From positions 1-64,000 of the forward strand of contig SVLI01000010.1 of NCBI GenBank assembly GCA_015068035.1: DNA of 64,000 bases, given 5' to 3'. Source of the DNA: Oscillospiraceae bacterium. GTDB taxonomy: Bacteria; Bacillota; Clostridia; Oscillospirales; Oscillospiraceae. Below the pieces are notes generated by a model. That model did no database searches and was not told where the DNA came from. It worked only from the letters and a program-made list of their open reading frames with translations. Both the position numbers and the translations under genes were made by a program. Shown piece by piece: positions 26,339 to 34,365 of this stretch (the first letter of the stretch is position 1; each line of letters starts with the position of its first letter).

Positions 26339-27343
26339 TCAGCGTCTGACGCTGCGCACAGCCAGCATGATGATGTTGCCGGTCAGCTCGGAAACCGGGG
26401 AGCTGCGGGAGCAGTCACTCGTCGGCTGCGCAAAGCCCATCAGAATCGGGCCGTAGTCGTCACACTTGCCGACCAACTGGCACATCTTGATTGCGATGTT
26501 GCCGGCGCTGACGTTGGGATAGATGAGGATGTTGGCTTTGCCCGCAACGGCGCTCTCACGCTTGACCTTTTTGGCGGCCACCTCGGGGCTGAGTGCGGCG
26601 TCCAGCTGGAATTCGCCGTCGATCTTCAGGTCGGGGCGCTTTTCGTTGGCGATGCGCACGGCTTCGCGCACGCGACTGACCATTTCGTGCTCGGCGCTGC
26701 CGTCCGTGGAGAAGGAGAGCATAGCGCAGCGCGGCTCCCAGTCAAACAGCGCCTTAACCGTTTCGCAGGCGGAGATGGCGATGTCCGCGTGCTGCTCGGG
26801 CGTCGGATCAACGCAAACGGCACCGTCGCCGTGCGCAACAAGGTTGCCCTCGCTGCCCGTGAAGTAGGGCGCGTCCATAATTCCCATGCTGGAGACCGTG
26901 CTGATCCCCGGCGCGAGACCGATCATCGTGGAGGCGGCCAGGATCACTTCGCCCGTGGCGTGCGAAAGACCGGCGAAAACGCTGTCCACCTCGTTGAGTG
27001 CCTGCAGGGCGTAGGCGAAATACATGGGGTCCTTGCCCTTGCGGTTGACGGCCTTCTCGCTCAGCCCGGCTTCGGGATGCTGCTCGACGTAGCGGGAAGC
27101 GACACTGGCGCGCAGTTCTTCGGTGTTCTCGATGATCTCTGCGCCCTCGAGGGAGACGCCGTACTGCTCGGCGGCAGCACGGATGTCCGCCTCAACGCCG
27201 ACGTAGACAGGGATAATGGCGCCGACGTCCTGCGCGCCGCGGGCGGCCTTGAGGATCTTCTCCTCGGTGGCCTCCGGGAAAGCGATGCGCTGCGGGTTTT
27301 CCTTGGTGATGGAGATCCATCTGTTGAGCATGTTCTGATTCAT
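26339..27343 (-). CDS. pta: Phosphate acetyltransferase
   Basis: This 334-residue enzyme interconverts acetyl-CoA and acetyl phosphate. The segments PQRIAFPEATEEKILKAA, FAGLSHATGEVILAASTMIG, FSTDGSAEHEMVSRVREAV and the FQLDAALSPEVAAKK region are typical of the PTA/PTB family. AGAGGA precedes the ATG. The acetate kinase partner ackA is not in this window. It could link acetyl-CoA from CODH/ACS and aromatic-ring degradation to acetate and ATP. Confidence 0.93.
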   Translation of the reverse strand: MNQNMLNRWISITKENPQRIAFPEATEEKILKAARGAQDVGAIIPVYVGVEADIRAAAEQYGVSLEGAEIIENTEELRASVASRYVEQHPEAGLSEKAVNRKGKDPMYFAYALQALNEVDSVFAGLSHATGEVILAASTMIGLAPGISTVSSMGIMDAPYFTGSEGNLVAHGDGAVCVDPTPEQHADIAISACETVKALFDWEPRCAMLSFSTDGSAEHEMVSRVREAVRIANEKRPDLKIDGEFQLDAALSPEVAAKKVKRESAVAGKANILIYPNVSAGNIAIKMCQLVGKCDDYGPILMGFAQPTSDCSRSSPVSELTGNIIMLAVRSVRR

Positions 27344-27400
27344 GGTTTGTTCCTCTTTTCGTATTGTGTAAACGGCAAATGATTTGACCGGTTTTGGGCT

Positions 27401-28771
27401 TTATTCCCAGAAGTCGCCGCAGTCGGTGATGCGGCTGATGCGCTCACGAAGCTCCAGCATGGCTGTGTAGGTGGGCATGATGAAAACAGGCGTCTCCGCC
27501 GCGGCGACGGCATCCAGCAGCTCGCCGTAATCCGTGCAGACGCAGAGCTTGTCCTCAGCAATTCCGGCTTCCTGCAGGCGCTGCGCCATATCCTGCGCAC
27601 GCGTACCGGCAACCGTGACGCTTTGGAGCTTGTCGCCCATGCCGACGAGCATCTCAAAGTCCACATCCTGAATCCAGGAGATGTCTGTGCCGTCGGCAAT
27701 GTTGTTGTTGAGGCAGATGACAAACCGAGCGGGACTTTCGAGATTCGCCAGGAAGTTGAGCACCTGGTTGCAGCCGGCGGTGTTTTTGATGAGAATCATG
27801 CGTACCGGCGTGTTGCCGAGCGTGAAGCGCTCCATGCGGCCAAAGCCACAGCGGAAATCGCGGCAGGCGCTCAGCGCTGCGTCAAGCGGAATGCCCGCCG
27901 TTGCAACGGCGGCAACGGCGCCGATTGCATTATAGACGTTGTAGCCGCCCGGGAGATTTACGTAGCATTCGCGCTCTTCGTCATTGGTACGCAACGTGAC
28001 GCGTGAGCCGTCCGAATCGCTCTGCAAAAGCTGCGTGACGGAAAAGGCTGGCGCCGGACGCTTCGCGCCGCAATCCGGACAGGACCAGTCGCCGAGATGC
28101 CCGTAAGTTCTGTGCCCGTATTGATATGTCGCGCCGCAGCGCAGGCAGCAGGGGGCGTCGGACTGTTCCGCAACCCGTGTTTTATAGAGCTCGGCATCCA
28201 CGCCGTAGAAAACGACCTTGTTTGGTATGTCATCAGCGAGAGAGGCGGTCAGTGAGCAGTCCGCATTCAGGCAGACCGTGGCGTTCGGTGCGCCGAGCAG
28301 ACCTGTGCGGATGCTCTCAAGCGTGACGGTGACATCGCTGAAGCGGTCAACCTGATCCCGGAAGACATTGGTTACAAGAACGACCTCCGGCTGCATCAGG
28401 GCAAAGACCTTTTTCGTCGCGGCCTCGTCGCACTCGATCACGGCCCAGTCCTTTTTGAGCTTGCCGCCGAGCGTTGCGTTGTCGGCAAAATCGGCGGTGA
28501 TGCCCTGAATGAGATTGGAGCCGGAGCGGTTGGCAAAATAGTTCAGCCCGGCGTCGGCGAGCGCCTGCTCCATAATGCGCGAGCTTGTGGTTTTTCCGTT
28601 CGTGCCGGTGACGGCAATGATATGTGCATCCTTGGCCAGCACGGCAATGAGATCGGGGCAGATTTTCAGCGCGACCTTGCCGGGCAGCGCCGTTCCGCCG
28701 CGTTTTAGCATTCTTAAGGCAAGCCGCGTCAGCCGGCAGGCGAGAATTGCAAGAGAAACTTTAATTTTCAT
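27401..28771 (-). CDS. murT: MurT-type Mur ligase (lipid II isoglutaminyl synthase subunit), without adjacent gatD
   Basis: This is a 456-residue protein. The Mur-ligase ATP loop VTGTNGKTTSSR is at about residues 54-65. Then come ECDEAA and TNVFRDQVDR, a zinc-ribbon insertion (CLRCGATYQYG, then WSCPDCGAKR) and the C-terminal DUF1727 domain containing TDISWIQDVDFE. This layout is MurT, which amidates the D-Glu of lipid II with the glutaminase GatD. GatD is usually encoded next to MurT, but here pta follows after 57 bases and apbE precedes by 18. Either gatD is elsewhere or this enzyme does something else. Confidence 0.88.
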   Translation of the reverse strand: MKIKVSLAILACRLTRLALRMLKRGGTALPGKVALKICPDLIAVLAKDAHIIAVTGTNGKTTSSRIMEQALADAGLNYFANRSGSNLIQGITADFADNATLGGKLKKDWAVIECDEAATKKVFALMQPEVVLVTNVFRDQVDRFSDVTVTLESIRTGLLGAPNATVCLNADCSLTASLADDIPNKVVFYGVDAELYKTRVAEQSDAPCCLRCGATYQYGHRTYGHLGDWSCPDCGAKRPAPAFSVTQLLQSDSDGSRVTLRTNDEERECYVNLPGGYNVYNAIGAVAAVATAGIPLDAALSACRDFRCGFGRMERFTLGNTPVRMILIKNTAGCNQVLNFLANLESPARFVICLNNNIADGTDISWIQDVDFEMLVGMGDKLQSVTVAGTRAQDMAQRLQEAGIAEDKLCVCTDYGELLDAVAAAETPVFIMPTYTAMLELRERISRITDCGDFWE

Positions 28772-28789
28772 AGTACAAAACCTCTTGGT

Positions 28790-29818
28790 TTACTGAGGAT
28801 AAGAAAGGACATAGGGAGAATCTTTGCGAGGGGTGAAAACATCGGACAGTCCGCCTGTGAGCACAATTCTTCCGTCCTCCGTGATGAGCAGGAGTTCAAA
28901 AGTGTCAAGCTCTGCCTGCAGCCGAAGTGCAGCTTCCTCGCCCAAAACAAAGAGCGCGGTGGAAAGCGCATCGGCCAGCGCACCATCCTGACAAACAACG
29001 GTCACGCTGCGCAGATCACTGTCGCAGGGATAGCCGCTGCGCGGGTCGAAGATGTGGTGATAGGTTTTTCCGTCCTGCTCGAAAAAGCGCCGATAGCTGC
29101 CGCTCGTGATGACGGCCGTGCCGCCGCCGACAGAGAGTGTGCCGACGGAGACGCTCTCGTCAAACGGATCCTGCACAGCGATCTCCCACAGACCGCCGCT
29201 CGGCTTCTCTCCAAGCGTCTGCACGTTCCCGCCGAGCGAGAGGATGCCGCTTTCTACGCCCGCTGCGCGCATTGCGTCCGCCGCGTGCTGTGCGGCATAG
29301 CCCTTGGCAACGGCGCCAAAGTTCAGCGCCATTCCATCCGGAAGGCCGGCGCCCGTATTCGTCACGGTTACCTGTGCGAAATCCACGCATTCGAGCAGAG
29401 TTTGGATTTCCGCTTCTGTCGGCACACGGTACTGCGCATCGACAAAGCCCCAGACCTTTACAATCGGATAGACAGTCGGGTCGAACGCGCCGCCGGAGGC
29501 CTCAAACACCGCTTCGCAGGTGTGGAGCATGGACAGCACCGCCTCGTCCTGCACGGTCTCGCCGTGGTTGAGCCGATAGACGGCGCTGCCCTCTGTTTCC
29601 GGTTCGAGCAGCTTGTCCAGCGAGCGGAGCGTATCCGCCGCGGCCTCAAGTCCGGCCTCGGCATTCTCGCCGTAGGCAGTCAGGGACATGTAGGTGTCCA
29701 TCGCAAAAAGCGTGCAGGAGCTTTTACCCGGCGGCAGGGAACAGGCACACAGGCCGAGCAGAAGCGCAAAGGAGATCAGCAGACTACAGAAGCGCCTTGT
29801 GTTCCTCGTAGAAGGCAT
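28790..29818 (-). CDS. apbE: ApbE-type FAD:protein FMN transferase lipoprotein
   Basis: This 342-residue protein has a lipoprotein signal (Leu-Cys-Ala-Cys near residue 26), then the ApbE domain: TLFAMDTYMSLTAYG, LNFGAVAKGYAAQHAADAM, SLGGNVQTLG and THHIFDPRSG-like sequence. It attaches FMN to Ser/Thr of target flavoproteins such as RnfG, RnfD or NqrC outside the membrane. Its start overlaps the end of the aldo/keto reductase gene by 35 bases. GGAGGA precedes the ATG. No flavinylation target gene lies in the window. Confidence 0.92.
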   Translation of the reverse strand: MPSTRNTRRFCSLLISFALLLGLCACSLPPGKSSCTLFAMDTYMSLTAYGENAEAGLEAAADTLRSLDKLLEPETEGSAVYRLNHGETVQDEAVLSMLHTCEAVFEASGGAFDPTVYPIVKVWGFVDAQYRVPTEAEIQTLLECVDFAQVTVTNTGAGLPDGMALNFGAVAKGYAAQHAADAMRAAGVESGILSLGGNVQTLGEKPSGGLWEIAVQDPFDESVSVGTLSVGGGTAVITSGSYRRFFEQDGKTYHHIFDPRSGYPCDSDLRSVTVVCQDGALADALSTALFVLGEEAALRLQAELDTFELLLITEDGRIVLTGGLSDVFTPRKDSPYVLSYPQ

Positions 29819-30803
29819 GATAATCCTCCAGCATGAACGGCATCAGCTCGGCAGCGTTCAGCCCGTAGGGGCATTTCTTCGCGCACTGGCCGCAGTGGAT
29901 GCAGTTGTTGATCTGCTCCATCTTCTTGCGGTTGTCTTCCGAAAGCAGCGGACGCCAGGGGGAGCGGCGCAGAAGCATGTTCATGCGCGCACAGGTGTGA
30001 ATTTCAATCCCGGCAGGGCAGGGCTCACAATAGCCGCAGCCGCGACAGAAGCTGCCGGCAAGGGAAGCGCGGTCCGCCTCGATTGCGGCGATCAGCTCTT
30101 CGTCAAGGTCGGGATCTTCCTCTGCCAGCGCGAGCCATTCTTCCAGCTCGTGCATATGCTGAATGCCCCAGATGGGAACGACGTTCGGTTTCGTCTTCAT
30201 AAACGCGTGGCAGGCGCGTGCGTTGGTCAGCAGTCCGCCGGCAAGACCTTTCATCGCGATGAAGCCGACGTTCTTCTCCGCGCAAAGCGCCACCAGCTCA
30301 TGCTCGCGCTCACCGCTCAGATAGCTGAAGGGGAACTGCATCGTTTCAAACAGGCCGGAGTTTACAAGATCGAATGCCAGCTCGATATCGTGCGTTGTGA
30401 CGCCGATGTGGCGCACTTTGCCGGCAGCTTTTGCGGCGTTGGCAGCTTCCAGCATGCCATCGTTGGGCATTTCCTTGACAAAGTGGAACTGGAAGAGGTC
30501 AATATAGTCGCTTTGCAGGCGTTTCAGGCTCAGGTCGATGTGCGTTGCCACATCCTCGCGCGTTTTTCCGCCGCTCTTGGTGGAAATGATGTAATTCTCG
30601 CGCGGAATGCCCGCAAAGGCCTCGCCCAGCTTCTCTTCGCTGTCGCTGTATCCATTGGCAGTGTCAAAATAGTTGATGCCGCCATCCAGCGCAGCGCGGA
30701 GTATGCGCGATGCGGTGGCCTTGTCCGCGCGCTGGATCGGCAGCGCACCAAAGCCGGGCTTGGAGACTTCCAGCCCGGAGACGCCAAGTGTGATCTTATT
30801 CAT
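29784..30803 (-). CDS. Aldo/keto reductase with C-terminal [4Fe-4S] cluster motifs
   Basis: This 339-residue protein has an aldo/keto reductase barrel. DTANGYSDSEEKLGEAF carries the Asp/Tyr catalytic pair. STKSGG supplies Lys, and FQFHFVKEM supplies His. A C-terminal ferredoxin-like part follows with FCRGCGYCEPCPAG and NCIHCGQCAKKCPYG. Such fused reductases are frequent in anaerobes and have unknown physiological substrates. The ATG at 30803 follows GGAGGA by 8 bases. It overlaps the hxlR gene by 8 bases and lies divergent to the phloroglucinol operon, so it may act on a related carbonyl intermediate. That role is inference. Confidence 0.85.
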   Translation of the reverse strand: MNKITLGVSGLEVSKPGFGALPIQRADKATASRILRAALDGGINYFDTANGYSDSEEKLGEAFAGIPRENYIISTKSGGKTREDVATHIDLSLKRLQSDYIDLFQFHFVKEMPNDGMLEAANAAKAAGKVRHIGVTTHDIELAFDLVNSGLFETMQFPFSYLSGEREHELVALCAEKNVGFIAMKGLAGGLLTNARACHAFMKTKPNVVPIWGIQHMHELEEWLALAEEDPDLDEELIAAIEADRASLAGSFCRGCGYCEPCPAGIEIHTCARMNMLLRRSPWRPLLSEDNRKKMEQINNCIHCGQCAKKCPYGLNAAELMPFMLEDYHAFYEEHKALL

Positions 30804-31248
30804 GGTCAGAGTCCTCCGTTGTTTCTTTTTCAACCGGCAGCCCGTCTTCATCATAGCCGAGATCTGCCATGATATCCCCAAGTGCTTCAGAGAAAGCGTC
30901 ACCCGTGTGCACGACAAAGGCATCGGGATCAATGCTGATGCCAAGCTCGTGCATCCGGCGGATGCTCCAAATGTACAGGCTATCAAGTATGGGCATCAAT
31001 TCCCGACCCTGCCTGGTGAGGACATATTCAACTTTCAGCGGAATGGTGTTATACTGAATGCGTTCCACAAGACCGTCCAGCGCAAGCTCACGCAGCTGCT
31101 CGGCCAGAACCTTTTCACTGATCGGCAGCGTCTTGCGCGTCTCGTTGAAGCGAATGCATCCGTAATGGTGAATGTGGTTTAGAATCGTCATCTTCCACTT
31201 CCCGAGCAGACACTTTCGCACATAATGATATGGATTGACGTATTCCAA
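30796..31248 (-). CDS. HxlR-family transcriptional regulator
   Basis: This is a 150-residue winged-helix protein of the HxlR type: [20 protein letters not shown], then [31 protein letters not shown] and [10 protein letters not shown]. The acidic C-terminal 45 residues extend beyond the usual domain. The start is TTG at 31248, with AAAGGGGGAT upstream. It is divergent from the SDR/HAD/cyclase/BKACE operon. Inverted ACTTAC/GTAAGT repeats lie between the two promoters, so it probably controls both directions in response to a metabolite, perhaps a phenolic. Confidence 0.87.
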   Translation of the reverse strand: MEYVNPYHYVRKCLLGKWKMTILNHIHHYGCIRFNETRKTLPISEKVLAEQLRELALDGLVERIQYNTIPLKVEYVLTRQGRELMPILDSLYIWSIRRMHELGISIDPDAFVVHTGDAFSEALGDIMADLGYDEDGLPVEKETTEDSDHE

Positions 31249-31304
31249 GCTGTATCCCCCTTTGACAAGGCCGAAAAGCCGCTTCTCCTGTTAAAAACAA
31301 CCAT

Positions 31305-31333
31305 ATTATACTATAAAATTTTGAAAAATCCAA
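31305..31333 (-). promoter_or_regulatory. Promoter of the hxlR-AKR operon
   Basis: On the minus strand, TTGGAT (31328-31333) and TATAAT (31305-31310) are 17 bp apart. The putative HxlR operators begin 7 bp upstream of the -35. Confidence 0.72.
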
Positions 31334-31339
31334 CAATTC

Positions 31340-31364
31340 ACTTACAAAAAAGTAAGTTACTTAC
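31340..31364. promoter_or_regulatory. Putative HxlR operators between divergent promoters
   Basis: Three half-sites are visible: ACTTAC (31340-31345), GTAAGT (31352-31357) and ACTTAC (31359-31364). The first two form an inverted repeat with a 6-base spacer, and the last two a 13-bp palindrome GTAAGTTACTTAC. The array sits between the -35 boxes of the divergent promoters. Confidence 0.7.
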
Positions 31365-31377
31365 AAAATTGTTTGTA

Positions 31378-31406
31378 TTGCATATAAAGCGCGCTTGTCT
31401 TATCAT
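31378..31406 (+). promoter_or_regulatory. Promoter of the phloroglucinol-type operon
   Basis: TTGCAT (31378-31383) and TATCAT (31401-31406) are 17 bp apart and lie 13 bp downstream of the operator array. A leader of about 45 bases and an AGGAGGT ribosome site follow. Confidence 0.65.
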
Positions 31407-31458
31407 AGATATTGCAACAAAATGCCTAATTTTAAAACACTTTAGGAGGTTTTTAGAA

Positions 31459-32253
31459 ATGGTAGCAATTGAAAAAGATTTTGTCAAGAACATGTTCTCC
31501 GTTGAGGGCAAAGTGGTTCTCGTGACCGGCGCGACCGGCGCTCTGGGCTGCGTTTTGGCAAAGGGCTACGGCTACGCCGGCTGCAAGGTCTTCATGACCG
31601 CGCGCAACGCCAAGAAGCTGCAGTCTCTGGAAGAAGAGTTCAAGGCCGAAGGCATCGACTGCGCCTACTTCGCCGCGGATCCCGCCAAGGAAGAGGATGT
31701 GGACGCGCTCATCAAGGCTGTTGTCGCCAAGTACGGCGAGATCAACATCCTGGCTGTTGCGCACGGCTTCAACAAGCCCGCGAACGTCCTGGATCAGAGT
31801 GTTGAGGATTGGCAGTACATCATGGACGCCGACTGCAAGAGCGTTTACATCGTTGCCAAGTACGTTGCGCACCAGATGGTCGCGCAGGGCAAGGGCGGCA
31901 AGATGGTCATCACCACTTCTCAGCGTTCCAAGCGCGGCATGGCCGGCTACACCGGTTACTGCACCTCCAAGGGCGGCGCTGACCTGATGGTCAACTGCCT
32001 GGCCTGCGACCTGACCGCTCAGTACGGCATCAACGTCAACTCCATCTGCCCCACTGTCTTCCGCAGTGACCTGACCGAGTGGATGTTCGATCCCGATTCC
32101 GCCGTGTACAAGAACTTCCTCGCCCGTGAGCCGATCGGCCGCCTGGGTGAGCCGTCCGACTTCGTCGGCTATGCTCTGTTCCTCAGCTCCGCCGCTTCCG
32201 ACTTCATCACCGGCGCGAACTGCGACTGCTCCGGCGGTTACCTGGTTGTGTAA
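31459..32253 (+). CDS. SDR oxidoreductase, probable phloroglucinol reductase
   Basis: This is a 264-residue short-chain dehydrogenase. Its dinucleotide motif is TGATGALG (about residues 23-30). Its catalytic set is Ser in TTSQRS, 13 residues before Tyr of YCTSK, with Lys four residues later. The ATG at 31459 follows AGGAGGT by 8 bases; the longer frame upstream runs through the promoter. On its own this would be a generic SDR. The three genes behind it match the remaining steps of anaerobic phloroglucinol breakdown, so NADPH-dependent reduction of phloroglucinol to dihydrophloroglucinol is the best assignment. Codons are strongly C-ending, suggesting high expression. Confidence 0.8.
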   Translation: MVAIEKDFVKNMFSVEGKVVLVTGATGALGCVLAKGYGYAGCKVFMTARNAKKLQSLEEEFKAEGIDCAYFAADPAKEEDVDALIKAVVAKYGEINILAVAHGFNKPANVLDQSVEDWQYIMDADCKSVYIVAKYVAHQMVAQGKGGKMVITTSQRSKRGMAGYTGYCTSKGGADLMVNCLACDLTAQYGINVNSICPTVFRSDLTEWMFDPDSAVYKNFLAREPIGRLGEPSDFVGYALFLSSAASDFITGANCDCSGGYLVV

Positions 32254-32294
32254 TCTTTCCGAGAAGTATTTCTGCTGAAAGGAAGTAAACCGAA

Positions 32295-33230
32295 ATGAAC
32301 ATTAAGAACGTCGTCGTTGTTGGCGCCGGCATGATGGGCAACGCCCTCGCGCAGGTTTTCGCGTCCAACCCCGAGCTGAACGTCAAACTCAAGACCCGTA
32401 GCCTCAAGCCGGACCGCTGGGAGCCGATCGAGAACAACCTCGACATCATGATTGCCCGCGGCGCCGCCACCGAGGAAGAGAAGAAGGCCATCCTCAGCCG
32501 TATCAACTTCGTCACCGACATGGCCGAAGCTTACGCCGATGCGGACTTCGTCATCGAGTGCTACCCCGAGGTCATGGAGACCAAGCAGCAGCTCTTCTGC
32601 GAGATCGAGCAGTACTGCTCCGATAAGTGCATCCTTGCCACGAACTCCTCTGTTATGAGCTCCACCGAAATCGGCTCCAAGTGCGCGCATCCCGAGCGCG
32701 TCGTCGGTGCCCATTTCTGGAACCCCGGTCACCTGATCCCGCTGGTTGAGGTCATCAAGTCCGACGCCACCGAGGAGTGGGTCATCGAGGAGACCATGGA
32801 GCTGATGACCAGCTGCGGCAAGAAGCCCGTCTACTGCAAGAAGGACGTTCCCGGCTTCGTCGCCAACCGTCTGCAGCACGCCCTGTGGCGTGAGGCTTTC
32901 TACATGGTCGAGAACGGCATCGCCGATGCCAAGACCGTGGACGATGCCTGCAAGTACGGCCCCGGCCTGCGCTGGCCCGTCATGGGTCCGATGGAGAACT
33001 CCGACCTCGTCAGCATCGAGCTGAGCAAGAACATCCACGACTATATCCTGCCCTATCTGGCCGATAACCACGAGCCGTCCAAGTGCCTGGCTGAGATGCT
33101 TGAGCGCGGCGACAACGGCTTCAAGACCGGCAAGGGCTGGCAGGAGTGGACCGCCGAGGAGATGCAGGCTTCCAACACCGGCCTGCGCGAATATCTGATC
33201 GATTATATTGCCAAGCAGAAGAAAGACTAA
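32295..33230 (+). CDS. 3-hydroxyacyl-CoA dehydrogenase-family enzyme, probable 3-hydroxy-5-oxohexanoate dehydrogenase
   Basis: This 311-residue protein has an N-terminal Rossmann domain (VVVVGAGMMGNALAQVF, GxGxxG at about 10-15). NSSVMSSTEI and the catalytic His in RVVGAHFWNPGH follow, then a C-terminal helical domain (FVANRLQHALWREAF). The family includes 3-hydroxybutyryl-CoA and L-carnitine dehydrogenases. In the phloroglucinol pathway a homologue oxidises (S)-3-hydroxy-5-oxohexanoate to triacetate with NAD+. The operon context supports that over a fatty-acid role, since no thiolase, crotonase or acyl-CoA dehydrogenase gene is adjacent. Confidence 0.8.
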   Translation: MNIKNVVVVGAGMMGNALAQVFASNPELNVKLKTRSLKPDRWEPIENNLDIMIARGAATEEEKKAILSRINFVTDMAEAYADADFVIECYPEVMETKQQLFCEIEQYCSDKCILATNSSVMSSTEIGSKCAHPERVVGAHFWNPGHLIPLVEVIKSDATEEWVIEETMELMTSCGKKPVYCKKDVPGFVANRLQHALWREAFYMVENGIADAKTVDDACKYGPGLRWPVMGPMENSDLVSIELSKNIHDYILPYLADNHEPSKCLAEMLERGDNGFKTGKGWQEWTAEEMQASNTGLREYLIDYIAKQKKD

Positions 33231-33259
33231 TATAAATTATTATTTGGAGGTAATTTACA

Positions 33260-34273
33260 ATGGGTAAGACCGTATTTGTTGACCTGACTCATCCCTTTGG
33301 TGCTGAGATCCCGCGTTGGCCTTATTTCGATAAGCCCGAGATCGTTGGCGCGCATTCCATGGCTAAGGGCGGCGTGCTGACGCAGCGCATCACCTGCACC
33401 ATGCACACCGGCACGCACTGCGACGCTCCCCGTCACGTCATGGAGTATGAGTTCGACGGCCGTCGCGCTCGTTATTCCGACGAGATGCCCATCGACGCTT
33501 ACACCGGCACTGCTGTTGTCCTGAAGATCGACATCGAGCCCTGGGGCCTGATCACCGACAAGCATCTGGACGCTGCCTGCGAGAAGTACGGCGTCAACCA
33601 GGCTGACCTGGAAGGCAAGATCGTCTGCCTGAACACCGGCATGCATCGCCTGTTCGACGACTCCAAGGCTTACTATCATTACTCCGCCGGTACCGGTGTT
33701 GAGGCTGGTAAGTGGTTCGTCAAGAACAAGGTCAAGTGCGTTGCGATGGACTCTCAGGCTCTGGACCACCCGCTGCACACCGCCATGTCCCGCAACGGCA
33801 TGACCCGTATGGATCTGCTGGGCCAGACCGGTGACACCATCATCAACGAGTACAAGATGCTCTTCGGTGAGGAAGCTTGGGCTGAGTTCGATAAGTTTGA
33901 TTACATCAAGCTGCACGGCAAAGAAGCATACGACGAGAAGTTCGGTGATCTGGAAGCCATCGGCTGCTGGGGCACCTGGGAGCCCTGCCACAAGCAGATG
34001 CTCGGCCACGGCATCGTCGGCGTCGAGAACCTCGGCGGCGATCTGGACATGATTCCTCCCGGTGTGTGGTTCCGCTTCAACTGCTTCCCGCTGCGTTGGT
34101 ACATGGGCGACGGCTCCATGGCTCGCTGCTCTGCTGAGATCGACGAGGACCTGCTGGTCAAGGGCGTGCCCACCCGCACCTACAAGTACGGCGGCACCGG
34201 CTACGGCGAGAAAGAAGGCAACGGCGATTCCGGCCTGGAGTACATCCAGAAGCTGTTCAACCGCAATAAGTAA
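33260..34273 (+). CDS. Cyclase-family metal hydrolase, probable dihydrophloroglucinol cyclohydrolase
   Basis: This 337-residue protein belongs to the cyclase/kynurenine-formamidase-like family (PF04199). It has the metal motif H-T-G-T-H-x-D-x-P-x-H in MHTGTHCDAPRHV. Family members use Mn2+ or Zn2+ to hydrolyse ring amides or diketones. The phloroglucinol-pathway member opens the dihydrophloroglucinol ring to (S)-3-hydroxy-5-oxohexanoate. It lies 29 bases after the dehydrogenase gene with a strong GGAGGT site. It is longer than kynurenine formamidase (about 210), in line with the ring-cleaving subgroup. Confidence 0.8.
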   Translation: MGKTVFVDLTHPFGAEIPRWPYFDKPEIVGAHSMAKGGVLTQRITCTMHTGTHCDAPRHVMEYEFDGRRARYSDEMPIDAYTGTAVVLKIDIEPWGLITDKHLDAACEKYGVNQADLEGKIVCLNTGMHRLFDDSKAYYHYSAGTGVEAGKWFVKNKVKCVAMDSQALDHPLHTAMSRNGMTRMDLLGQTGDTIINEYKMLFGEEAWAEFDKFDYIKLHGKEAYDEKFGDLEAIGCWGTWEPCHKQMLGHGIVGVENLGGDLDMIPPGVWFRFNCFPLRWYMGDGSMARCSAEIDEDLLVKGVPTRTYKYGGTGYGEKEGNGDSGLEYIQKLFNRNK

Positions 34274-34290
34274 TCACCCCGCGTGAATTC

Positions 34291-34320
34291 ATGTGTGGGC
34301 GCGTTTTCGCGCCCACACAT
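34291..34320 (+). terminator. Intercistronic hairpin within the phloroglucinol-type operon
   Basis: A perfect 13-bp stem (ATGTGTGGGCGCG and its complement) with a TTTT loop separates the cyclase gene from the BKACE gene. It lacks a T tract, so it may stabilise the 3' end of the upstream message or only partly terminate. Confidence 0.6.
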
Positions 34321-34365
34321 TCCCCGTATTTACTAAAATTATAAATTGGAAAGGAAGTTATTCCC

